DNA of 62,201 bases from an uncultured Prevotellaceae bacterium (GTDB taxonomy: Bacteria > Bacteroidota > Bacteroidia > Bacteroidales > Muribaculaceae). The stretch covers positions 1 to 62,201 of the forward strand of contig ONIL01000010.1 in NCBI GenBank assembly GCA_900317835.1. Direction: 5' to 3'. Each line of letters opens with the position of its first letter. Positions within the stretch are counted from its first letter, which is position 1. The position numbers were made by a program, and so were the translations under genes. Below, piece by piece: positions 35,373-44,052 of the stretch. A model generated the notes under the pieces. That model saw only the letters and a program-made list of their open reading frames with translations, did no database searches and was not told the DNA's origin.

Positions 35373-36287
35373 ATGGCTTACCTGGACATTAAAAACGTGG
35401 TGAAGCATTACGAGGGGCACACTGCCCTGGCCGGAGTCTCGATGGAAGTTCCCGAGGGCTGCATCTATGGCCTGCTGGGACCCAACGGAGCCGGCAAGAG
35501 TACGCTCATCCGCATCATTAACCGCATCATCACCGCCGACGAGGGAACAGTTACCCTCAATGGCAGGAAGATGACCGACAACGACATCACCCACATCGGC
35601 TATCTGCCCGAAGAACGCGGCCTGTACAAGAAAATGAAGGTGGGTGACCATATCGTGTATCTGGGCCGACTCAAGGGCATGACCAAGGCCGACGCCGTAG
35701 CCTCGATGCATTGGTGGCTCGACCGTTTTGACCTCAAGGAGTGGGAAAACAAAAAAGTGGAAGAGCTCTCCAAGGGTATGCAGCAGAAGGTGCAGTTCAT
35801 CGGTACCGTCATCCACCGCCCGCCGCTATTGATCTTCGATGAGCCGTTCTCAGGCTTTGATCCCGTAAACGCCGAGCAGCTCAAGGTCGAAATCCTGGCC
35901 CTGCGCGACCAGGGCAGTACCATCCTGTTCTCGACCCATAACATGGCGTCGGTCGAGGAGGTCTGCCAGCAGATCACCCTGCTCAACCACGCCCAGGTGG
36001 TACTCACCGGCAGCGTTGACGAGGTGAAGCAGCAGCACAAGAAAAACATCATCGCAGTGCAGACGCCCGACAAGATCGAGCCAAACGCCGCCGTTTTCAC
36101 CCTGCTGCCGCCTGATCCCGTCAAGAAGGCAGACACACGCATCAAGCTCGCCCCTGGTGTGCCGGTGCGTGACGCTATCGCATGGCTCAACGAGCACTAC
36201 CGCCTAACGGGTTTCACCGAAGTGTTGCCCAGTATGAACGAGATATTTATCGAGACCGTTAAATCCAAAAATACAGAACAACAATGA
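35373..36287 (+). CDS. ABC transporter ATPase, NatA type
   Basis: A 304-aa ATPase with Walker A GLLGPNGAGKSTL (about residues 34-46), signature LSKGMQQKVQ, Walker B LLIFDEPFSGFD and switch His in LFSTHNMAS. The last 80 residues form the DUF4162-type extension seen in NatA-like exporters. The stop overlaps the permease start by four bases. Family members extrude Na+ or unknown substrates; here the substrate is not evident. Confidence 0.93.
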   Translation: MAYLDIKNVVKHYEGHTALAGVSMEVPEGCIYGLLGPNGAGKSTLIRIINRIITADEGTVTLNGRKMTDNDITHIGYLPEERGLYKKMKVGDHIVYLGRLKGMTKADAVASMHWWLDRFDLKEWENKKVEELSKGMQQKVQFIGTVIHRPPLLIFDEPFSGFDPVNAEQLKVEILALRDQGSTILFSTHNMASVEEVCQQITLLNHAQVVLTGSVDEVKQQHKKNIIAVQTPDKIEPNAAVFTLLPPDPVKKADTRIKLAPGVPVRDAIAWLNEHYRLTGFTEVLPSMNEIFIETVKSKNTEQQ

Positions 36288-37597
36288 ATAAGCTTCGCCT
36301 CATCATCGCCCGTGAATACATGTCGATTGTCGGGCGCAAGTCATTCATTATCATGACTTTGTTATTCCCATTCCTGATGATAGCCTTGGGATCTATCCCC
36401 ATAGTGACTGCCTACTTGAATGACAAGGGAGACCAGACGCAGCAGATTGCCGTCATCGACGAAACGGGACGTTATGCCGCCGCACTGCCTAACGACAACA
36501 AGTTTAACTTTGTAGCCATCAAGGGTGACACCGTGACCAATGCCCGTGAGTTCTATGACAGGGCTAACGGCAGCATCAGTGCCATTGTCATTATCCCGCG
36601 CGATGTGGATAGCACTGGCGTAGTCAACATCTATAGTGAGGGCACTATCATCCCAGCCCTGGAGTCCACCATCAAGAGCGCACTGACCGACACCATCGAG
36701 AGTGCACACCTGGCAGCCATGGGCATTCCCAACCTGCAGCAGATTGTGGAAAAGGCTCACGTCAACATCGACATTCACGCCATCAAGTGGAGTGATACCG
36801 GTGACGAAGAAGAGTCATCAACCGACATCGCAATCTTCTTGGGTATAGCACTCTCAGTCATCATCTTCTGGTTTGTATTCTTCAGCGGAACGATGATCAT
36901 GAACAATGTTGTTGAGGAGAAAACCAACCGCATTGTCGAGGTGGTGGTGAGCAGTTGCCGGCCATTCCAACTCATGATGGGAAAAATCATCGGTGTAGGC
37001 TTGTCGGTACTCACCCAAATGGCTATCTGGATTGTTCTGTTGGGCATTGCCGGGACAATCGGTGGCAGCCTGCTAGGAATGACAGGTTCTGTGCCCACCC
37101 CCGATATGATGGGAGCCGGCGCAGCCGTCACCCCTGAGGTTGAAAGCGAATTCAGCAGTTTCATGAGACAAGCGCTGGCTATTAACTACACGCCCATTAT
37201 CATTAACTTCCTGCTCTACTTTGTTGAGGGCTATCTGCTCTATTGCGCCATCTTTGCGGCCCTCGGATCAGCAGTGGACCAAGCCAGTGACACCTCTCAG
37301 TTACTGACCCCCGTGATGCTGCTCATGTTCTTTGCCATGTATGCCGCTATGGGTTGCGTTGAGAACCCCGATGGACCGATGGCATTCTGGTGCTCGATTA
37401 TTCCATTCACCTCACCCACAGTAATGATGGTAAGGTTACCCTTCGATGTCCCCTTATGGCAAATCATCCTGAGCCATGTTCTGCTGATTGCAACCGCACT
37501 TGCCATTGTCTGGCTGGCCGCACGCATCTATCGCCGCGGCATCCTCAGTTACGGCAAGAAGGCCAGCTTCAAGGACCTGTTCAATTGGCTCAAATAA
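36284..37597 (+). CDS. ABC-2 type permease, NatB type
   Basis: A 437-aa membrane protein coupled to the ATPase gene. The first membrane span (SFIIMTLLFPFLMIALGSIP) is followed by an extracytoplasmic domain of about 150 residues (to about residue 180) and five spans in the C-terminal half, with the motif MNNVVEEKTNRIVEVVVSSCRPFQLMMGKI typical of NatB/ABC-2 permeases (shown here as three adjoining blocks around EEKTNR). With the ATPase it forms an exporter, possibly induced under envelope stress given the upstream motif. Confidence 0.92.
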   Translation: MNKLRLIIAREYMSIVGRKSFIIMTLLFPFLMIALGSIPIVTAYLNDKGDQTQQIAVIDETGRYAAALPNDNKFNFVAIKGDTVTNAREFYDRANGSISAIVIIPRDVDSTGVVNIYSEGTIIPALESTIKSALTDTIESAHLAAMGIPNLQQIVEKAHVNIDIHAIKWSDTGDEEESSTDIAIFLGIALSVIIFWFVFFSGTMIMNNVVEEKTNRIVEVVVSSCRPFQLMMGKIIGVGLSVLTQMAIWIVLLGIAGTIGGSLLGMTGSVPTPDMMGAGAAVTPEVESEFSSFMRQALAINYTPIIINFLLYFVEGYLLYCAIFAALGSAVDQASDTSQLLTPVMLLMFFAMYAAMGCVENPDGPMAFWCSIIPFTSPTVMMVRLPFDVPLWQIILSHVLLIATALAIVWLAARIYRRGILSYGKKASFKDLFNWLK

Positions 37598-37625
37598 ATA
37601 ACCACTTGTGACTAGCGACTAAAGA

Positions 37626-38078
37626 ATGAGAATTGTGATACAACGTGTGACCGAAGCTTCGGTCACTATCGACGGACAGCTGCACAGCGCCATCGGCCCT
37701 GGCATGATGGTGCTGGTGGGCGTCCGCGAAGGCGATACTGAGGACGACATGCGCTGGCTGGCGCAGAAGACGGTCAACCTGCGCATCTTTGACGACGAAC
37801 AGGGCGTGATGAACCGCAGCATCATTGATGCCGGAGGCGAGGTGCTGGCGGTGAGCCAGTTTACCCTCAACGCTTCGACCAAGAAGGGCAACCGCCCCAG
37901 CTACATCCACGCAGCAGGCCACGATCTGGCAGTTCCCCTCTACGAGGCCTACTGCGATGAGTTGGCACGGCTGCTAGGCAAGCCCACCAAGCAGGGCGTA
38001 TTTGGTGCCGAGATGCAGGTAGCGCTTATCAACGACGGCCCCGTGACCATTATTATTGACAGTCGCCTGAAGGAATAA
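37626..38078 (+). CDS. dtd: D-aminoacyl-tRNA deacylase
   Basis: A 150-aa DTD enzyme that removes D-amino acids from tRNA. Both signature motifs are present: SQFTL (about residues 78-82) and the NDGPVT motif near residue 138-143, which form the active site at the dimer interface. N-terminus MRIVIQRVTEASVTIDG is typical. It follows the exporter genes by 28 bp and ends before a strong terminator. Confidence 0.96.
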   Translation: MRIVIQRVTEASVTIDGQLHSAIGPGMMVLVGVREGDTEDDMRWLAQKTVNLRIFDDEQGVMNRSIIDAGGEVLAVSQFTLNASTKKGNRPSYIHAAGHDLAVPLYEAYCDELARLLGKPTKQGVFGAEMQVALINDGPVTIIIDSRLKE

Positions 38079-38110
38079 CAATCACCTCACGACATGCCAA
38101 TCACCCACGA

Positions 38111-38142
38111 CACTGATTTCATGCGATGAAATCGGTGTTTTT
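38111..38142 (+). terminator. Rho-independent terminator after dtd
   Basis: CACTGATTTCAT (38111-38122), loop GCG, ATGAAATCGGTG (38126-38137), then TTTTT. One wobble pair. Confidence 0.88.
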
Positions 38143-38229
38143 ATCCAACATGGGCGACCAAACATTATTTAAATTGATTAATCTTACCAATAAAAAAAAT
38201 AAAAAATTCGCTTGCAAAGAAAAAATGTG

Positions 38230-38237
38230 TATCTTTG
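38230..38237 (+). promoter_or_regulatory. -7 box for the TPR-HTH regulator gene
   Basis: TATCTTTG. The last G is six bases before ATG 38244, so the mRNA would have a leader of only a few bases. Confidence 0.6.
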
Positions 38238-38243
38238 CATCAG

Positions 38244-39974
38244 ATGATGAAGTTTCTGCTCCATATTTGTCTTGCTGTAACGATGCTGGCGGTCCTCTCC
38301 GCTGGATGTTCGCGTGCACCACATTATAATGCCCGCCTCGTTCAAGCCGATAGCCTGATGCATGTCGATATGCCCGACTCCGCGCTATTGCTACTGTCAT
38401 CCATCTCCCCTGAGAGTCTTACCAGCAGCGATAATGCTTATTTTGCCTTGCTTATCACCGAGGCACGCTACAAGAGCTACAAGCCCTTCACCAGTGAAAG
38501 CGAGATAAACATGGCCGTTAACTACTATGAGCACCACAACAAGGAGCACGAAAAACTCACCAGGGCCTACCTCTACAAGGGCGCTGTAATCGATGAGCTG
38601 ACCAAATCGGCCGTCCGGAGCAAGTTGAAAAGGACTGAAGACTCGGCGATGATCTACTACAAGCGTGCCGAGGTCAACGCCATCGAGAATAAGGACTTCT
38701 TCAATCAGGGTTATGCCAACCTGCGCATGGGAAAACTCTATTCCAACCACCATGCCTTTGACGGCAGGGATATCGAGAAATTGGTGAACGCCCTTGACTG
38801 TTTCCGCAAGCACGGCAATACCCATTACCAGATGATCTGCATGAAAGAGCTGGGCGCGCTCTACAGATCAAAAAACGCCAATGACGCCGAGGCATTTCTC
38901 ACCGATGCCATCAGCCTAGCCGAGAAAGAGAAAGACACGACTCACCTCATCGGATGCCTCCATGATTTGGCTTACGCCTACTTCATGAGAGGCGATGAGA
39001 ACAAGTCATGGTACAAAAAGGCCCAAGACCTGTTGATGCGTATCAAGTCCATCAAGCAGGAAGGACTTGATTACAAGATCTATACCACTGCAGCATGCGT
39101 GTATGCCAAGTTGGGCATGCCCGATTCGGCCATGAGCTACCTGAAGATGGCCGAAGACGTGAACCACAACATTGTCGCGACAAGCAACTATCTTGAAGCT
39201 AAGAGCCATGTAGCCCTGGCTCGCGGCGATTCTCTCAACTTCTGGAAAATCAGCCACGAGTGCGACCGCATGACCTTTGCCGCGCTGAACGACCCCGACA
39301 TTGTCAACATCATGAACACCGAGCTTGACTTTGACAGCCAGTACCTTACGCAGATAGAGCGAAAACGCCACACCGATAACCTCATCACGGCCTCAATTGT
39401 GGCAGCCGTCATCCTGCTTCTGCTACTGTTGGCGCTGTACCTGTATCGCCGCAGCCACCGCTACGACAAGCTGGTTGTCGAACTTAAAGACCAGTCCCAG
39501 AGCCAAATGAATGACCTGATGGGGCTTCAAGGCAACATTAGTGAGATGAAGATTCAAGACGAACGTCTCAAGAGCTTTATCTCGTCTCACATGGGCATGA
39601 TGCGCGAGATGATCGAGGCTTGCTATCACGAGCCCAACAACCGCATTGCCGAGAACATGAAGCGCATCGTCAAGTTCCAGGACAGCAACAAGAGCAACTG
39701 GGTCAAGCTGTATGACTACATCGACATGGAGCACAACAACATCATGACCAGCACCCAGAACAACTTCCCCCAACTCGATGACCGCGACCTGCTGTTGCTG
39801 GCATTGACCAGCCTTGGCTTCTCCTACATCCAGACCGCTATCATCATGGGTTATTCCAATGCGACCAGTGTCAGCGTCATCAAGCAACGCCTTGCAAAAA
39901 AAATGGGCCTGGATGAATCACTCAATGACTACATCAAGAGGTTCAATCCTGAAAAAAAGATCGAGCAATCCTAA
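38244..39974 (+). CDS. Membrane TPR protein with C-terminal HTH
   Basis: About 576 aa from ATG 38244. The N-terminus is a lipoprotein-type signal (LLHICLAVTMLAVLSAGC). About 350 residues of TPR-like helices follow, then one membrane span (ITASIVAAVILLLLLLALYL, about 385-404), a coiled coil and a C-terminal LuxR/HTH-like region (LDDRDLLLLALTSLGFSYIQ, AIIMGYSNATSVSVIKQRLA). The layout implies periplasmic TPRs sensing a signal and a cytosolic DNA-binding end. Such proteins are common in Bacteroidales but largely uncharacterised. The small secreted-protein gene at 40185 may be its target. Confidence 0.85.
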   Translation: MMKFLLHICLAVTMLAVLSAGCSRAPHYNARLVQADSLMHVDMPDSALLLLSSISPESLTSSDNAYFALLITEARYKSYKPFTSESEINMAVNYYEHHNKEHEKLTRAYLYKGAVIDELTKSAVRSKLKRTEDSAMIYYKRAEVNAIENKDFFNQGYANLRMGKLYSNHHAFDGRDIEKLVNALDCFRKHGNTHYQMICMKELGALYRSKNANDAEAFLTDAISLAEKEKDTTHLIGCLHDLAYAYFMRGDENKSWYKKAQDLLMRIKSIKQEGLDYKIYTTAACVYAKLGMPDSAMSYLKMAEDVNHNIVATSNYLEAKSHVALARGDSLNFWKISHECDRMTFAALNDPDIVNIMNTELDFDSQYLTQIERKRHTDNLITASIVAAVILLLLLLALYLYRRSHRYDKLVVELKDQSQSQMNDLMGLQGNISEMKIQDERLKSFISSHMGMMREMIEACYHEPNNRIAENMKRIVKFQDSNKSNWVKLYDYIDMEHNNIMTSTQNNFPQLDDRDLLLLALTSLGFSYIQTAIIMGYSNATSVSVIKQRLAKKMGLDESLNDYIKRFNPEKKIEQS

Positions 39975-40106
39975 AAAGCGACTTTCAACCCCCGAAAATT
40001 GGCCACTAAAAAAATGTATTAGAAAAAATTTTTTAATTCACTGAAAAACAACACATTAAAATATTGCTGTATTACGAAAAAATTTGGTCATTTCAGATAA
40101 TTGATG

Positions 40107-40114
40107 TAATTTTG
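40107..40114 (+). promoter_or_regulatory. -7 box for the small secreted-protein gene
   Basis: TAATTTTG, leader about 67 nt to ATG 40185. Confidence 0.55.
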
Positions 40115-40184
40115 CATCGTGAAGTTTTATGGATACTTCAATTTTGAACAGTTAAAGTCTAAACATACTAATTATTTTAAAACG

Positions 40185-40634
40185 ATGAAACGTACATTCA
40201 TTATTATACTACTGGCAACTATCTGCGGACTTATGTCCATGGCGCAGGATAGGCCAGACATCACGCACCAGTCAACTGGTGGTGACCGCGATGGATTTAT
40301 CAGTCTCTCGGCAGGCCCGACGCTGAAATTCAACTTCCAGTATCAGGCAATAACGGTTACAGGCACAGGTCTGTCCGAGTATTATATTGCTGAGATCAGA
40401 GATGTCAACAGTAACGAGACCGTTTATTGCGGCATGTTGGACGGAGAAGTTGATGTGATTGATGCTTCCATGCTCATGAGTGGAGCTCCTTACATCATCA
40501 CACTCAAGGACGAAAACGGCTGGATATTCACATATACCTTTGAGAACGGCATCATCACCTATAATGGTGCACATTGCATCTCAACAGGTAAGAGTGTATT
40601 ACCCAGCACGACAAAATGGGACGTCTTGTTCTAG
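40185..40634 (+). CDS. Small secreted protein, Ig-like beta fold suspected
   Basis: A 149-aa exported protein from ATG 40185 (MKRTFIIILLATICGLMSMAQ); an in-frame ATG at 40119 would add a leader ahead of the signal peptide and is unlikely. The mature part is beta-rich with a compact Ig-like pattern (LKFNFQYQAITVTGTGLSEY; YIAEIRDVNSNETVYCG; APYIITLKDENGWIFTYTF), similar in style to DUF3244 proteins of Bacteroides, though I cannot confirm the family. It ends in STGKSVLPSTTKWDVLF. Confidence 0.7.
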   Translation: MKRTFIIILLATICGLMSMAQDRPDITHQSTGGDRDGFISLSAGPTLKFNFQYQAITVTGTGLSEYYIAEIRDVNSNETVYCGMLDGEVDVIDASMLMSGAPYIITLKDENGWIFTYTFENGIITYNGAHCISTGKSVLPSTTKWDVLF

Positions 40635-40752
40635 TAGCCCCAGGGCTCTAAAGCAAGTAATGACCCCTCAAAAATGCATTCAAGGAAATGTTTAGATTTT
40701 AAATAATTAGTAATCCTTAGATTTATTGGGAAACACACAACATCATCCAAAT

Positions 40753-40792
40753 AGCTGCCCGCCACTTATCCATGGCGGGTAGTTGTTTTTTT
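40753..40792 (+). terminator. Rho-independent terminator upstream of pdxJ
   Basis: CTGCCCGCCA (40755-40764) pairs with TGGCGGGTAG (40773-40782), one wobble, followed by a T run. Confidence 0.85.
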
Positions 40793-40837
40793 GGCAAAAT
40801 TCACATTCCTTATCACAACTATGTGAAAAATAATCGC

Positions 40838-40845
40838 TACTTTTG
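40838..40845 (+). promoter_or_regulatory. -7 box for the pdxJ-exbB-exbD-tonB operon
   Basis: TACTTTTG, about 40 nt before ATG 40888. Confidence 0.55.
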
Positions 40846-40887
40846 CAACTTGTAGCGCACAGCTACAGATAATCGAACTTTGAATCT

Positions 40888-41598
40888 ATGATAAACCTGA
40901 GTGTAAACGTCAACAAAATAGCCACCCTGCGAAATGCGCGGGGCGGCAACATCCCTAATGTGCAACAAGTGGCGATGGATTGTGAACGCTTTGGCGCCGA
41001 TGGCATCACCGTTCACCCTCGTCCCGATGAGCGCCACATCCGCCGCAGCGATGTGTTCGCCCTGCGTCCGCTGGTCCGCACCGAATTCAACATCGAGGGC
41101 TATCCCAGCGAGGAATTCATGGAGCTGGTGTTAAGCGTTCGCCCGACACAGGCGACCTTAGTGCCCGATGCGCCCAATGTCCTCACTTCATCGGCAGGAT
41201 GGGAGATTGTTCCCAACATGGAGTTCCTCACGAGCATCGTTGACCGCTTGAAGGAAGCGGGCATCCGCACCAGCATCTTTGTGGGTACCGACGAGGACAA
41301 CATCCGCGCAGCAGCCCGCACTGGAGCCGACCGCATCGAGCTCTACACGGGCCCGTATGCCGAGCTGTTTGACACCGACCCCGAACGAGCCGTCGCACCT
41401 TTTGCCGCTGCAGCCCGTGTAGCCCACAGCGTGGGCATGGGGCTGAATGCCGGTCACGACCTCAATCTGCACAATCTCAAGTATTTCCAAGAGCATGTAC
41501 CGCACCTGATGGAAGTATCCATCGGGCACGCTCTCATCGCCGATGCCCTGTACATGGGTCTGGAGGCCACCATACATGCCTATAAGGAATGCTTGTAA
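40888..41598 (+). CDS. pdxJ: Pyridoxine 5'-phosphate synthase
   Basis: A 236-aa TIM-barrel enzyme that condenses 1-deoxyxylulose 5-phosphate with aminoacetone phosphate to form pyridoxine 5'-phosphate. Family blocks are intact: [57 protein letters not shown] and EVSIGHALI. First gene of a block that continues with exbB, exbD and tonB; this arrangement is common in Bacteroidetes. Confidence 0.96.
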   Translation: MINLSVNVNKIATLRNARGGNIPNVQQVAMDCERFGADGITVHPRPDERHIRRSDVFALRPLVRTEFNIEGYPSEEFMELVLSVRPTQATLVPDAPNVLTSSAGWEIVPNMEFLTSIVDRLKEAGIRTSIFVGTDEDNIRAAARTGADRIELYTGPYAELFDTDPERAVAPFAAAARVAHSVGMGLNAGHDLNLHNLKYFQEHVPHLMEVSIGHALIADALYMGLEATIHAYKECL

Positions 41599-41656
41599 TA
41601 AATACTGATTTTTCACGTTAAATAAAGAGATAACCAAAAAATAGAATTAAACGAAT

Positions 41657-42457
41657 ATGTCTATCCTCAACATGATTTTAGCTCAAGGAGAGCCCGTCAC
41701 TCAAGTGGCACAGCAAGCCGCTGACACCCTGCAGCAAGCAGTGGACAGTGCCGTACAAATCGTTACCGACAGCGCAGCAGCCATTGCTGCCGCCACTGCC
41801 CCCGTAGCCGAGGCAGCCGAACCTATCGTCAAGGAGCTATCGGTGTGGGAACTCATCAAGGCCGGTGGCTGGTGGCTCATGATTCCGCTGGCTTTGCTGG
41901 CCATTGTGAGCATTTATATCTTCTTTGAACGCCTTTTCGCCATCAACCATGCCAACCGCCAGGACAATTCCTTCATGGATCGCATCAAGGAATATATCCA
42001 TCGCGGCGAGGTAGACCAGGCGCTCAAACTGTGCCAGGACACCAATACCCCCTACTCACGCATGATTGAGAAGGGCGTGACGCGCATAGGGCGCCCCATG
42101 AACGATGTGCTTGTATCTATCGAGAACGTCGGCAATATGGAGGTTGCTAAGCTCGAGAAGGGCTTTACCTGGCTGGCTACCACAGCTGCCGGTGCTCCCA
42201 TGATCGGTTTCTTGGGTACAGTCTGGGGCATGGTACAAGCTTTCTTCCAGCTTGCCAGCGCCGGCAACAACAGCAACGTGACTATCCTGGCCAGCGGTAT
42301 CTACCAAGCCCTGATGACAACTGTTGCCGGCTTGATTGTGGGTATTATCGCTCTGTTCGCCTACAACTACCTCACCTCACGTGTCAACAAGGTGATGAAC
42401 AAGCTTGAAGGCAAGACGATGGAATTCATGGATCTGCTCAACGAGCCCGCCAAGTAA
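41657..42457 (+). CDS. exbB: ExbB/TolQ/MotA-family proton channel protein
   Basis: A 266-aa inner-membrane protein, the pentameric scaffold of the TonB motor. The first 60 residues are unusually Ala/Gln/Val-rich (TQVAQQAADTLQQAVDSAVQ) and precede the first membrane span (WWLMIPLALLAIVSIYIFFE). The TolQ/ExbB signature is present (LEKGFTWLATTAAGAPMIGF, LGTVWGMVQAF, ILASGIYQALMTTVAGLIVG). Expected to energise TonB for receptors such as SusC. Confidence 0.93.
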   Translation: MSILNMILAQGEPVTQVAQQAADTLQQAVDSAVQIVTDSAAAIAAATAPVAEAAEPIVKELSVWELIKAGGWWLMIPLALLAIVSIYIFFERLFAINHANRQDNSFMDRIKEYIHRGEVDQALKLCQDTNTPYSRMIEKGVTRIGRPMNDVLVSIENVGNMEVAKLEKGFTWLATTAAGAPMIGFLGTVWGMVQAFFQLASAGNNSNVTILASGIYQALMTTVAGLIVGIIALFAYNYLTSRVNKVMNKLEGKTMEFMDLLNEPAK

Positions 42458-42481
42458 CAACCCCATCACCAACAGCGCTTT

Positions 42482-42967
42482 ATGGCACTCAAGAGACAAC
42501 ACAAGACCCTGTCGATGTTCAGCATGGCATCGATGACCGACGTCATCTTCCTGCTGCTCATCTTCTTCCTGGTCACATCGACATTTGTATTTCCGTCGGC
42601 ACTCGAGGTCAACCTGCCGCAGAGCAGTGAGCAGACCGCCATCAAGCCGTCGACACGCATCTATGTGGACAAGGATCTCAACATGTATGCCACACAGACC
42701 ACCGAGACTGGCGAGAGTGACCTGCAACCCATCGCACCCGAGCAGCTCGAAGGCTTCATGCAGGCCCTCAAGGCCGGCAATCCCAACGATTTTGTTGCCG
42801 TATATGCCGATGAAGAAGTTAATTACGGCAAGATTGTAGAGATCCTGGACAAAGGCTCCAAGCAGGGCGTGAAAATCGTCCTTGCCACCAAGCCTAGCGA
42901 AGCGTCGTTTGAGCCTGTCGCCACCGACGAGGCTGCCAGCCAGGAGATGACAATTCCCAACCTCTAA
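42482..42967 (+). CDS. exbD: ExbD/TolR-family biopolymer transport protein
   Basis: A 161-aa protein with one N-terminal membrane span containing the proton-carrying Asp (SMASMTDVIFLLLIFFLVTS, Asp in TDVIF) and a periplasmic domain. It starts 24 bp after exbB. The C-terminal domain keeps the YGKIVEILDKGSKQGV pattern of the family. Confidence 0.92.
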   Translation: MALKRQHKTLSMFSMASMTDVIFLLLIFFLVTSTFVFPSALEVNLPQSSEQTAIKPSTRIYVDKDLNMYATQTTETGESDLQPIAPEQLEGFMQALKAGNPNDFVAVYADEEVNYGKIVEILDKGSKQGVKIVLATKPSEASFEPVATDEAASQEMTIPNL

Positions 42968-42982
42968 CGTGTTTTAATCACA

Positions 42983-43873
42983 ATGGAAGACGATCGCCGC
43001 AAAAATAGCCTTTGGGCCCTGTTGCTCACCCTCCTGATCACGGTGGGCACAATGGCCTTGCTGCTAAAGTTCACGCTGCGCTATGAGCAGGTGCCCAACA
43101 CGCCCGACTTGTCGCAGCTGGCACAGGATTCCATCTTGTTTGGCGGTGAATATGTCATGCTGGGTAACACCATGGATAATTTGCAGAACGACCTCATGGA
43201 ACAGGAGGCATCAGACGCGAGCGCGTCGCCCGAAGAAGGTGACAATCCCGACATCGATGCAGACGACCTGGAAGATGCCGGCGAGGCCAACATGAAGACG
43301 CCGCCATTGGTTACCCAGAAGACCGAATCCCCCCACAAGGTGAAAGAACAACCCAAGGAGAGCGAACCCAAGAAGTCAGGTCCCACCAAGGAGAATGACA
43401 AGGTGGTAGAGAAGCCAAAGGCAAAAAACAAGAATGCCGAGGCACAAGAGTCCAAGACCAAGAATACTAACGAGCAGAAGAACGTCAACAATAACGCTAC
43501 CAACAACAGGGTGAAAAACGCCTTTGGCAGCGGCAACGGCAAGGGTGGAGGCCAACAAGGCTCAGCCAGTGGCAACTCCAGCCAGGGCGTGCTTGCCGGC
43601 AAGCCTGGCATCAGCGGACTGGTGGGCTACACGCTCGATTATTGGGCCAAACCCGTGCCCAACAGCAAGTGGTCGGGACGCGTGACCGTGCGCGTGACCG
43701 TTAACCCACGTGGTCAAGTAACCAAGGCCTCCGCTATCAGCGCCACCGGCGACTTGGCGTCACATCCCGAGGTTCGCCGTGCCTGCGAGCAAGCCGCATT
43801 GAAGTCCAGTTTCTCGGTCCCCAAGAACACCATGACCGAGGGAATCGGAACCGTGACCTACATCTGGCATTGA
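42983..43873 (+). CDS. TonB-family energy transducer
   Basis: A 296-aa protein: short cytosolic tail, one membrane span (LWALLLTLLITVGTMALLLK), a long charged, Lys/Glu/Asn-rich linker (about residues 75-215), and a C-terminal TonB-like domain (VTVRVTVNPRGQVTKASAIS; RRACEQAALKSSFSV) that would contact TonB boxes of outer-membrane receptors. The linker is more Lys/Asn than Pro rich, which is usual in Bacteroidetes. It completes the exbB-exbD set. Confidence 0.9.
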   Translation: MEDDRRKNSLWALLLTLLITVGTMALLLKFTLRYEQVPNTPDLSQLAQDSILFGGEYVMLGNTMDNLQNDLMEQEASDASASPEEGDNPDIDADDLEDAGEANMKTPPLVTQKTESPHKVKEQPKESEPKKSGPTKENDKVVEKPKAKNKNAEAQESKTKNTNEQKNVNNNATNNRVKNAFGSGNGKGGGQQGSASGNSSQGVLAGKPGISGLVGYTLDYWAKPVPNSKWSGRVTVRVTVNPRGQVTKASAISATGDLASHPEVRRACEQAALKSSFSVPKNTMTEGIGTVTYIWH

Positions 43874-43894
43874 TTACTCCTCAACTACCCTATC

Positions 43895-43936
43895 ACTCAG
43901 GGCGTCCCGCCACCAGCGAGACGCCCTGAGTTTTAT
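43895..43936 (+). terminator. Rho-independent terminator after tonB
   Basis: ACTCAGGGCGTC (43895-43906) pairs perfectly with GACGCCCTGAGT (43920-43931), followed by TTTATT. Confidence 0.88.
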
Positions 43937-43993
43937 TCTTGCCCCTGCATTTGTGCCAATTCATTGAAACAATTCTTTATATTACTGATTTTA

Positions 43994-44025
43994 TTTTGCA
44001 TGTTGCCATTTTAGCATTATCTTTG
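43994..44025 (+). promoter_or_regulatory. Promoter of the LytS/LytTR operon
   Basis: TTTTG (43994-43998) and -7 box TATCTTTG (44018-44025), spacing 19 bp. Confidence 0.7.
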
Positions 44026-44052
44026 TTCATTGACTGAATAGAGTTACCGCCC

